This document shows, piece by piece, positions 55,125-64,000 of a stretch of 64,000 bases of DNA; the stretch's first letter is position 1; every line of letters begins with the position of its first letter. The notes beneath the pieces are model-generated. The model had not been told where the DNA came from. It did no database searches and saw only the letters and a program-made list of their open reading frames with translations. Both the position numbers and the translations under genes were made by a program. Origin of the DNA: Nereocystis luetkeana (taxonomy: Eukaryota > Sar > Phaeophyceae > Laminariales > Laminariaceae); NCBI GenBank assembly GCA_031213475.1, contig JARUPZ010000009.1, forward strand, positions 434,001 through 498,000, given 5' to 3'.

Positions 55125-55295
55125 GAGTGGGGTACGGCCAGGCCGGGCCGGGCCGACCGCACCTGCCCGGCCCGTCATCTATTCAATGCCGATGCCTGGC
55201 CCAGCCTGCAATACTTCCAGTCCCATCCACCGTCGGCCAAGGCCAGTGCGCAAGATTTTAATCTGACAGGCCATCTCTCCGGCCTGGACTGAGAT
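55125..55295. repeat. short GGGCC word-like block
   Basis: GGCCGGGCCGGGCCG and CCTGCCCGGCCCG words with short spacers, like 49575-49770. Confidence 0.55.
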
Positions 55296-55299
55296 TCCT

Positions 55300-56070
55300 A
55301 GATTATTTCCGTTTTTTTCTTTGAGCTGCGACTCCTGCTTCTCGATTTTTTTGAGGCCACAACGTGCTTGTTTGCCCGCGCCCTGCGGTGTCTTTGGGTA
55401 GGCGCCCGTTGCCCACAGACGGCGTACGAAGCAGACTCTGCCATGCCCGTATACCGGCCTTCGGATACCGTTGGTGCGCGTGGGTTGCGTCGTGCCTTGA
55501 TCAGGCGTATTTCGAGCCACGACGAAAGTCACGAATCGTAATTTTGTCCTGTTAAGGAACATCTTAAAAAATTGGCATCATGAATCGCGATGTTGTTCTT
55601 GTCATGATCCAGGACAAAAAAAACAAACGGATTCATGACATTGACACACGATTGGTGATTGGTTTCGTTCGTCAGAAGGGTCCCTTTGAGGCGTGCCGTA
55701 TGCGCAAGTATCGCAGATTGCAATGTGCACCATCCTCAATATCGTATCGAAGTTTTATTTTGTTTGGTTTTTCGTTTCTTGGCGATCCATCCAGGCCGTT
55801 CGTCCCTCCGGTATGTAGAGTAGACGAACCCTTAGTCAAGATGGGCTATGGACACGCACGGCGTTGGCATCGTGGTGCATGTATCATAGCGGCGATTCAA
55901 CGGGGGAGGGACACCTATCGCAGCAGACTGCAACTTGCAGTATACGCATAAAATACGTTACATGACGCGTACTGTACGCGCATTATCGCACCCAATCCTG
56001 AGAACAGCAGGCAGCAATCGAGATACTGCAAGTATGATGAGCAGTATCGAGCACCTACCGGATACCTGAT
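55300..56070. other. no gene recognised
   Basis: An interspersed GCGATTCAACGGGG phrase near 55891 echoes 20130 and 43948, so part is related to the duplicated noncoding DNA. No coding. Confidence 0.35.
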
Positions 56071-56079
56071 ACCTGATAT

Positions 56080-57425
56080 CGATCGGCAATACAAAACAAC
56101 CGCAAAGTACTCGTACTACTACTGCTGGCGACATGGGTAGTATTCTCAGTCTGAATCCCGGCGAAAACAGAAGACGTGCCGAGTTCTAAAGCACCAACAC
56201 AGCAATCACCGGGATAAGATGCTCGTACAACGATCTGGTACCAATAACGGTGCGATACCCCGAGAAGGCGCGAGCAGTCGTCCGTCGAAGAGAGAGGGGC
56301 AATGGAAGGCAGCCAGCGAGTAAGGCAAGACCGAGGTGGTCGACCAGGCCGATGGTGGCCCGCAAAGCAAGGGAGTCGGGAGAAAGCGGTAGCATCAGCA
56401 AGGCCGAGAGATCGAACCTCGGAGAGAAAATGAGATAAGATCAAGTCTGTCACGTATACAGTATACCAGGTAAATAATGAGCTTTTATAGATATCGCACC
56501 CAAGAATACATGAGACTGTCAATACGTATCGAGGTCGAAAAAGCAAGTATAAAGGCAGGGAGGCGAAGGCGTCCGGAGTCCCAGACAAGGTTCAAGACTA
56601 AGTCGATAGCGAAGGCTTCGCGCAACCTGAAGATAGAGCTCCGTGTCTCCTCAAGGCAGCAAAATGTTCTTCGAGTTCGTGGTCGAAAACGGGACTGTCA
56701 CTTTGAACAATAAAAAATCTTCCGCGAAAATTATGAACCCGTCAATCGTTCGCATCCTGAGTACACGAGCAACCCGTGTACCTTTTAGAACAATACGTAG
56801 TCGTAGGGGAAAAAGAGAAGATGTGCCGAGTTATCAACAGTTTACTAAAAAAAAACCAACAAAGCAAAATCACCGGGATATGCAGCGATCTGGTACCAAA
56901 AACTGCGCGATACGCCGAGAAGACGTGTGTAGTCGTCCGGCGAAGAGACAGGGGCAAGGGAAGGGAGCCACCGAGAAAGGCAAGAATGAGGGGTTCGAAC
57001 AGGCCGATGGCGGCGGCCCGCAAAGCGAGGCAGCCGGTTGAAAGCGGTAGCATCAGCAAGACCGAGAGATCGAACCTCGGAGAGTAAAAGCTACAGTACT
57101 ATTTATAATATTGTAAGATGAAGCCTGCCACGAGAAGCTCTTCGCGGAGCAACAGCACCTGAACAAATTTCCAGGACCACAGAAAATAGAACGTCCGTGT
57201 CTCCTTTTTCCGGCAAATATCCCTCAAGTTCGGGGTCGCCGCGCTCGTCGGTGGCGCGAGACTCCGAGACGCGCGCACGGGAGAACACCCGTCGGAGTCC
57301 AGCTCGCGCAACCGTCGAGGAAAGCGGTTAAAAAAGCAAGCACGAAGGCAGGGGAGCGAAGGCTTCCGGAGTCCCAGATAAAGTTGGAGATAAAATCGGA
57401 ATTTTAAGGTTCGCTCATAGCGGCC
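56080..57425 (+). repeat. tandem pair of about 680-bp repeat units
   Basis: Block 1 (56142-56433) and block 2 (56795-57088) both run from GA(A/T)GTGCCGAG.T through ATCACCGGGATA, GTCGTCCG.CGAAGAGA and GGTAGCATCAGCAAG to GATCGAACCTCGGAGAG. Each is followed by a second module (56530-56700 and 57190-57400) with GTCCGTGTCTCC and CTTCCGGAGTCCCAGA phrases in altered order. Nothing looks coding. Confidence 0.65.
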
Positions 57426-57654
57426 GAGATTCATTGTATATATATATATCTATACCAGGTATGCGTGTATGCTTATTTCGGCACTGGAGATACGTATGTA
57501 CAAAGGTATGTGAAGCTGCTGCTGTGTGTATATATTTCGCTGCTGTTGCTGCTGCTTCGTACTGTTCGTCATTGCAAACCTGCCACTCGAGGTGCTCTTC
57601 GTTACAGCAGTAGTTACCGTCGTTGTTTTTTAAGTTAATACAATCGAACGAACG

Positions 57655-57985
57655 ATGCCGGCGACCCGGTGGCTTTGCAGGTGGTCCGCGTGCCTACTAG
57701 GATCAATTTCGTGGGTTCAAGCCCCACTCGAGTGCATAATCGCAAGGATTTTATCTTGCATAAAAATTGACTGGCGGAAAGCGTGAAAGCGTGAGTTAGC
57801 TACATTCGATGAAAGTCGACGAGCAAGTGGGAATGCTGAACTCTATGCACGATAAAAAAAATGAAGGCACGTACCGGGGGGTAGAAGGGATAACACCTGT
57901 GTCCACGGCTTGTCCAGAAGAAGACCGCTGGGGGTGAAACCTCCTACGAGTTAAGCCGGAAAGTGAAAATGATAAGTACTTTACT
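57655..57985 (+). mobile_element. tRNA-derived SINE (type 1)
   Basis: Box A-like GGTGGCTTTGCAGG and box B GGGTTCAAGCCCC. The body is collinear with 23459-23775 through AAGGCACGTACCGGGGGG and CACGGCTTGTCCAGAAG. It ends near GAAAATGATAAG without a long A tail. Confidence 0.8.
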
Positions 57986-57989
57986 GTTG

Positions 57990-59120
57990 ACGTACACCCC
58001 TTGGCAGTACACTCACTTTTTTTGTGCGGCCTTGGCTTACTTATGTATTTATCTACCTCTATTCGCCCTCACGGGGGTGCGCAAAGGCGCAGGTAGGCTT
58101 CAGCCCGCAGCGACGACGCCATCCTTGAAAACAGTACGATAATACGGAGCAGTATCTGTACTGTAGTTGCTGCCTTGCCCCTCATATTCTGTGCTTATGC
58201 CGATACCCCTCGTCTCTGATTATCGCTCATTGTTCATCCGGAGTACACCCAATGTCACATCCCGCGGTCCCGGGGTCTCTCTACACTAAGCAAGCCTCTC
58301 TGCCCTCCTCCCCGTTCCTGATGTTGTGTCGCGCATTGTACGGGCCAGCAGTGCGCACAGTCTAGTTACCTCGCCTCTTCACCTATTGGTCGAAGGGCAT
58401 GATTGACACGTAGTATGTAGACGCGAATCATTGATGATACGCGCGCGTATCCAGTGGGGACATTTCAACTGTTCCAGGTCACAACAGTCCAGTCTGGTCT
58501 CCGCAGCGTAGTGTCAACCAAACACGAACGTGTTTTTGACGTGGGCTATTACGATATATATATTTATACTGCGTAGGTTCAATAAGTTTTAGGAGCCACA
58601 GTCCATGCTTGGTGATCGCAAGTGTTCTACACGTGCTGCATATTATAGAGGGTCACAATATGGAGGGTCACGGTATGGGCTGGGGCCCAGATTTGGGTTA
58701 GGCCGGGTTGACTTTAAAAGTACAGCAACACAACTATACTGGTACATCTTACATATAGTTGTTGAGGACGTTTAAAACAAAAGGTAAAATATATACAGCC
58801 CTCTCGACTTCCAACGATCGTCAGTCGTCGGCTTGCGCCAGCGATACGCTTTCAAAACCCACGCTGGGCATTTTCCGCACGGTGTCACATGGATGATGCC
58901 GGCTTTGAGAGAGACTGTCGGCCCTCAGCCGATAGACGCGCGTTGGGTCCCCGGAAAAATGGTCCGGCGACAGCGGAATTTGAAGCCGACACCCGGCACC
59001 AACCATTGCGGGGCTAAACATGTCACGCCCCTACATATTCCATCGATCGTCGGAACGGCCGGTTTAATGAAGTGACGATGCCTTTTTGTGTTTGTCGTGT
59101 CGTGTGTGCCTTGCTGACTT
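57990..59120. other. no gene recognised
   Basis: Short overlapping frames only. One tract of TA-rich sequence is near 58553-58570. Confidence 0.4.
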
Positions 59121-59129
59121 TGAGGTGTG

Positions 59130-59935
59130 GCACAACAAAATAGAGTACCGACAGGTCTCTCTTGGTTGACCTCACAGCTGACGTAGCATATATTTCGAGC
59201 CTGTGGAGTGTACTTCGCAAGAACGAATTAACGTCAGCTGTAGAGTTCGACAAGATACCTTTGTCGGTACTCTACTTCACGAGACGTATTACATATTTCC
59301 TGCCTGTGAAGTGTACCCCGCAGGTACGAGTTATATTCAACTAACTGTAGCTTCAACTAGGAGAGGCCTATCGATACTCTACATTTCAATATGTATACCT
59401 GGTAATGTATTTCATGCCTGTGAAGTGTACCCTGTAGATATAATACGAGTTATATGATGCGCCAGCTGTAGATTCCACTGTTAATAGGAGAGTCCCGTCG
59501 ATACTATACTTTTCAAGACGCATAACATAACCCATGCCTGTGAAGTGTACCCCACTGGTAGGAGTTATATGATACCTGGTGCGTCAGCTGTTGATTCAAC
59601 TTAGAGAGAGCCTGTCGATACGCTACCCTGAAGACGGATGCAATAATTCGTGCCTGCGAAGCGTTCTCCGCAGGTACGTGGTGTATGATACCTGGTACGC
59701 CAGCTTCAAGTTTAACTAGGAGAGGCCCGTCGATGCTCTATTTCTCAAGACGTATAACATATTCCGTGCCTGTGAAGTGTACCCCGCAGGTGGATGCTCT
59801 ATTTCTCAAGATGTATCACATATTCCGTGCCTGTGAAGTGTACCCCGCAGGTGATATGCACATGGTACCTATTAATAGTACGTCAGCTCTTGGCTCGACT
59901 GAGACACGCAGGCCGACACCCTGCTTTCCAAGGAG
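59130..59935 (+). repeat. tandem array of about 115-bp units (array 1)
   Basis: Seven units, each with GCCTGTGAAGTGTACC.CGCAGG, then ACGAGTTATATGATACCTGGT, CGTCAGCTGTAG, TTCAACTAGGAGAGGCC and GTCGATACTCTA. One pair (59767 and 59828) is spaced only 61 bp apart. A CTATTAATAG lies at 59869-59878 in the last unit only. Confidence 0.8.
59869..59878. repeat. CTATTAATAG in one unit of a tandem array
   Basis: This unit reads GGTACCTATTAATAGTACGTCAGC; a sister unit (59687-59704) reads GATACCTGGTACGCCAGC. The difference is six bases at the same place. Confidence 0.6.
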
Positions 59936-59999
59936 AAACGAAATCACCATTTATCTATGATGGCAATGCAACATCGGTCGCGTGTGACCCAAAGCATTT

Positions 60000-61540
60000 C
60001 ATTGTTCAGTCACGGGTGTGCTCTGTGTGCTTACTGTTTTCGTCGTGTTTGACTGCCGCGATATGCCAACACCACGACACTACCTCAGAACGGGGATACA
60101 CCACACCACCATACTACACTCGCAGGTGATGTGTTGCTGCTGGTGGCTCTTAGTTTGTTATCAGGTACTTTTTCCCTGGATAGTCTTCGCTAAACTGACA
60201 CCGCGAGGCCAGGGCCACATCCCTCTCACTGATTGCACCACGTTGTTCGTTCGTGGTCGCGGCTTTCTTGGTCTGACGTGCTTGCTTGCACTCTCGGCAG
60301 GAACATACGGGATAGCGGGGAAGCAGTCTCATTGCGCGCTTCTTCTTCAAGATTATGAGTATCCTGCGGTTCAAGGTGCGATCGGCTTCGCTCCTGAATG
60401 GTCTTCAGTCCGCTTCGTAAGATAAAGGCGCGAGTTGATGGTGTTTTCGTAATATGTATATGCTCGAGATGATGGTGTTTTCTGTGCCAAACTCAGGGCG
60501 CCAACTGAGTGGCTATTAATAGCTTCACCCACAATATGCGTCGTTTTATATAACGTAATGCAACAGGAGTCGTCGCGCGTTCCTTATCCTTACCTTTTGT
60601 CTTGGGGTCGCCCTCTCTTGATTTCGCTTTTTTCCCATCCTCGCTGTTCGCTACGTTTTGGCGTCGCTCAATTACTACGGTCTCCCCCTCCACCTCATCC
60701 ATCAGCGCATACTTCTCGTACTGCTGTTTAAAACGTGTACGACGTACTTTAATTTCCTGTATTTATTCTGGTGTGTGTATCTCCTGCTTCTCGTACCCAG
60801 CTTGTTTGGCACGCTATGTATTTGATCTGTTTCGTAGGTTTGTGACCCACAGCACTGCATTATTTGTAGGGCGAAGGATCAGCACGGCCACTGGGTGCGC
60901 TGGATGCCGGTAGGGGGAGATAATGGTTTAGTGCGAAGTATACACACAAAGAAATGCAACAAGATATCGCCTACCAGGTACCGAAGTAAATTTTTGGTTC
61001 ATCGGCGAAGCCCCCACGAGGAGCGCTGAAAGCGTTCAAGCCTTTCAGATGTTTTCCTCTTCCTGTTGGGCTGATGCCGATGGCGCTATCGCCCCATGTC
61101 CGCTCATCCAAGGCGCACTGCTCTTTTCGCTGTCCCTTGTTGTGTTTTCTGCGCATTGGTTCTATGATGTACCTCTATATGGCCTTTTCCATGTACCCTG
61201 GTATACGGTATTGGCCGTCTTGCTCGTAGAACCCCGGCCCGCCTGCATCTACTTTCTTTTATAGCAGATATACCGATGAATGGAGCGCTACTGCTATAGG
61301 ATTAACATACTCACAGGAAGAAATGCGCCCGACCGCCTGCTAGTCGTTTGCCTGTGACCACACAGCACACAGCAAGCAAACATTTCCCGGGTTCTGGAAC
61401 GTGTGCCTGCCTACGTATGTATTGCTCAGCCCAACCCCAGGGGTTACAAACAGTACGATTGGAGTATGACGCTCTGCCTGCAAGAAATGGGCTTCGACGA
61501 AATCCTCGGTCTCAGAGCCTAGGTGTCTGGTAAGTTTTCG
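60000..61540 (+). repeat. diverged tandem duplication, left copy
   Basis: Aligns with 62380-63640 in order: TGTGTGCTTACTGTTTTCGT..., CCACATCCCTCTCACTGATT, CAGGGCGCCAACTGAGTG and GTGTATCTCCTGCTTCTCGT, to the CCTGGTATAC block near 61198. Identity is about 65-75 percent. No conserved reading frame, so probably noncoding. Confidence 0.65.
60513..60522. repeat. CTATTAATAG footprint, filled relative to right copy
   Basis: ACTGAGTGGCTATTAATAGC here against ACTGAGTGCCTAGC at 62898-62911. CTAG has become CTATTAATAG. Confidence 0.75.
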
Positions 61541-61659
61541 TAGAGCGCCATGCTAAGATGAGCTTGTATCGTACAAGGTGCTTCGTACGCAGTTTACGAA
61601 CAGAAAAGGAGATATGCAGACCTCCAGAAGTTTTTAGTGCCAGCAGAACTCATAGCTGA

Positions 61660-62355
61660 TGTGCCAAATATTCCGTGCCTGTGAAGTGTATGAACTCTGC
61701 ACGCACAACACGAATTATTTTGCACGTCCGCTGTAGGTTCAACTACTCGATTCTCTGCGTTTCAGGACTTATACTATATTTGATGTCTGTGAAGTGTACT
61801 ACGCACGTATGAGTTATACGAAGTATGGGGCATCAGCTGTGTATATCTTCATCTAGGAGAGGTGTCTGTTGATACCCTAATGTTCAAGGCGTGTATTATA
61901 TGATAGACCGTGTCTGTGAAGTGAAGTCCGCAGGTACGAGTTTTATGATACGTCAGCTCTAGGTATGTTCAACTAAGAGAGTTGTCTGTTAATACTCTAC
62001 TCTTCAAGACGTAGAAAATATATTGTAGATCGTGCGAGTGAAGTGAAGTTTGCAGGCACGAGTTTTGATTCGTCAGCTGTAAGTTCAACTTCAAGAGGTC
62101 TGTCGATAGTCTATTATGCAAGACGTATCGTGTCTTTTGTGTCTGTGAAGGACTTTTGTGGTACGTCAGCGGTCGGTTGAAGTTGGAGAGGCCTGTCGAT
62201 ACTCTACTATTAAGACCTTTTGTTTTTTTGTGTCAGCGTAGTGAAGTCCGCAGGTACATACGAGTTACAGGGTATGATACGTCAGGTGTCGGTTCAACTA
62301 AGAAAAGCCTGTCGATACGCTACTTTTCAAGGCACTCTTTTACCTGATATTCAAG
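61660..62355 (+). repeat. tandem array of about 115-bp units (array 2)
   Basis: Six units of the same family as 59130-59935, more diverged (GTGTCTGTGAAGTGAAGTCC, GTACGAGTT, CGTCAGCTGT, TCGATACTCTA). It precedes the right copy of the larger duplication, so array plus downstream sequence form a unit of roughly 2.5 kb. Confidence 0.75.
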
Positions 62356-62379
62356 CAGCACGTCAGTCGCGCGTACCCT

Positions 62380-63640
62380 CCAAGCATTTCCTTGTTTTGT
62401 CCGGACTTTGCTTTTTGTGCTTGGTGTTTTCGTTGCGCTTTGCTGCCACGGTTTGCTGGTCCCGTTCAACAGTCGGAATCACGACACCACCTCCCCAGCA
62501 AGAGGGTATTCCACATCACGTTGTACTACTCTTGTAGAGCTGTGCCGCTTCCAACTGAACTGCCGTTGGTAACTGTAAGCCCCCAATAGCACGCGTATTT
62601 TTCCTTTATAGGATCATATCGAACAAGCCAACCCTGCGAAGCCAGAGCCACAGCCCTCTCACTGATTACACTACGTTGTCCGTTCGTTCACGGCTTTCTT
62701 GGCCTGTCTTTCTTACTTGTCTCTCACCAGGAACACGTGGGGTAGCGCCGAGGCAGTGTCATTGCGTGCCGCTCACTCAAGATTACGAGTACACTGCGGC
62801 TACAAGGGGCGATGGCTTCGCTCGTTAAGGTCTTCAGTTCGATCGGTAGGAGAAAAGCGCGATATTGTAGTGTTTTATATGCAAAGCTCAGGGCGCCGAC
62901 TGAGTGCCTAGCTTCGCCCGTACCGTGAATCATATCTACAATACAGCAGTCGTCGCCACCCTGTCCATTCACTCACCTTTTGTTTTGCGGTGGGCCTGTT
63001 TGTTTTTGCCGTTTTTCGATCGCCGCCGTTCGTTACGTGCTGACGTCGCGCAAATAGAAACGCCTGCCCCTCGGTTTCTTCCAATCAACGCTTGCTTCTG
63101 CCGTCTTAACCTTGAGCTTCTGTATTTGCTGTATTGTGTGTCGTTGTGTATCTCCTGTTTCTTGTACCCGGCACGTGTGGCATGCTGCGCTTTTTTCTGT
63201 CTTGTAGTTCACATGCAAAACATTATCAACAAAGCTCGTACATAGATATATACCTACCGGATACGTTTGTCCCGCCTGCAAACTCCCCTCGAGGAATGCG
63301 CGAAGCGTTCAAGCCTCTTGGAGATTCCTTCTTCTGTCCTGCTGGTCCCCGTTGGCTGTATGACCGCTCCTTCCTGATGCACTTACGTCTGTGCTGGCTC
63401 TCCCGCGTTCTACGCAGTAGTTGCGTACCTCTAATCCCCCATTTCCACGTACCCTGGTGTACAATGTTTACTGTCTTGCTTGTAAAACCCAGGCCCGCCC
63501 GCGTCTGTATTCCGTTGCCATACTGTATACTCGTAGGCTATCCCTGGTACACAATTGTTAGAGGTAGGATGATTGTGATTATTCATTTGAAAGCACGTAC
63601 CGTATGGTAAACTGCAGGAAATGTTGTTTATTACATTTTG
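62380..63640 (+). repeat. diverged tandem duplication, right copy
   Basis: Counterpart of 60000-61270. No convincing gene; frames differ between the copies. Confidence 0.6.
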
Positions 63641-64000
63641 CTGTCCATTCGCCCCCCCGCTCTTCTTCAGCCACGTACAGAAGAAAGCACATAGGGTAGC
63701 TGAGGGCGGAACAGTGCGTTCTGGTAGATTTTATGTGTTTGTTTTGTTTTCTTGGAAGTTAAAGCGCAGGGTGCGGGCCACTTAGGATCCCACTGGCTGT
63801 CGCGTTTTCGCCCCTGATCGAGCGAGGTTTTCTTCCAACCATCTCGACATCTGCCGTAAATACCGCATCAAACGGTACGAGAAGCAGCCGGCGCAGCGTC
63901 CGCACCGGCGGTTACTAGTCTCGGCGGGGGTTGTTATAAACTCGAAAACGGAGAGTATTTATTCGGCGGCACAAGATAAAGAGTTGCTGAAGCCCAGGGC
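63640..64000. other. no gene recognised
   Basis: Window end. No feature seen. Confidence 0.4.

Overview
This is a gene-poor, repeat-dominated stretch of a nuclear eukaryotic genome. Signs are tRNA-derived SINEs, foldback elements flanked by TA duplications, a decayed non-LTR retroelement tail, minisatellites, and coding blocks broken up as if spliced. No rRNA, bacterial operon or CRISPR array is visible. A stramenopile alga such as a brown alga would fit, but I hold that only weakly.

The one clear gene family encodes an N-terminal hydrophobic region, a long alanine-rich coiled coil of 56-residue repeats, and a C-terminal OGFr_N-type domain (opioid growth factor receptor conserved region, DYIQWLFP signature). 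Copy A (7172-10060, minus) is open. Copy B (33160-36300, minus) is frameshifted and deleted. A diverged N-terminal relic lies at 51090-51880. Left of copy B, three tandem foldback units (31269-33136) carry only the OGFr domain.

Copies A and B sit in a large segmental duplication. About 6.2-20.4 kb and 24.1-25.0 kb pair with about 29.1-46.0 kb, nearly identical in the core and older at the edges. Differences between the copies give natural filled and empty sites: SINEs at 19.45-19.82 kb (A only) and 44.70-45.05 kb (B only), a 1.46-kb TIR element at 13.2-14.65 kb (A only), a 3.66-kb TIR element at 20.45-24.11 kb (A only), a 0.68-kb TIR element at 30.58-31.27 kb (B only), and many 6- or 7-bp insertions.

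The most interesting signal is those tiny insertions. Short symmetrical words of the form TA-(3 to 5 bp)-TA are very abundant: TA-TTAA-TA (usually CTATTAATAG), TA-CCWGG-TA and TA-CGAG/CTCG-TA. Paired copies show that each is TA plus a few bases added at a pre-existing TA. Each word is predicted by the ends of an element in the same window: TTACGG... (6074-6178), CCTGG... (20449-24110) and CGAGCTGGGCC... (25807-26488, 30583-31266, 13199-14654). I read them as excision footprints of several TA-targeting (Tc1/mariner-like) non-autonomous families, which would make this locus a dense fossil record of cut-and-paste transposition.

Layout: 0-6 kb, mostly non-genic plus a retroelement tail; 6-20 kb, duplication copy A; 20-24 kb, TIR element with nested SINE and a 166-residue ORF; 25-29 kb, SINE, minisatellite, TIR element and unrecognised DNA; 29-46 kb, copy B; 46-58 kb, GGGTC/GGCCC minisatellites, relics and SINEs; 58-64 kb, two arrays of about 115-bp units inside a diverged tandem duplication. 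All counts were made by eye and are approximate.
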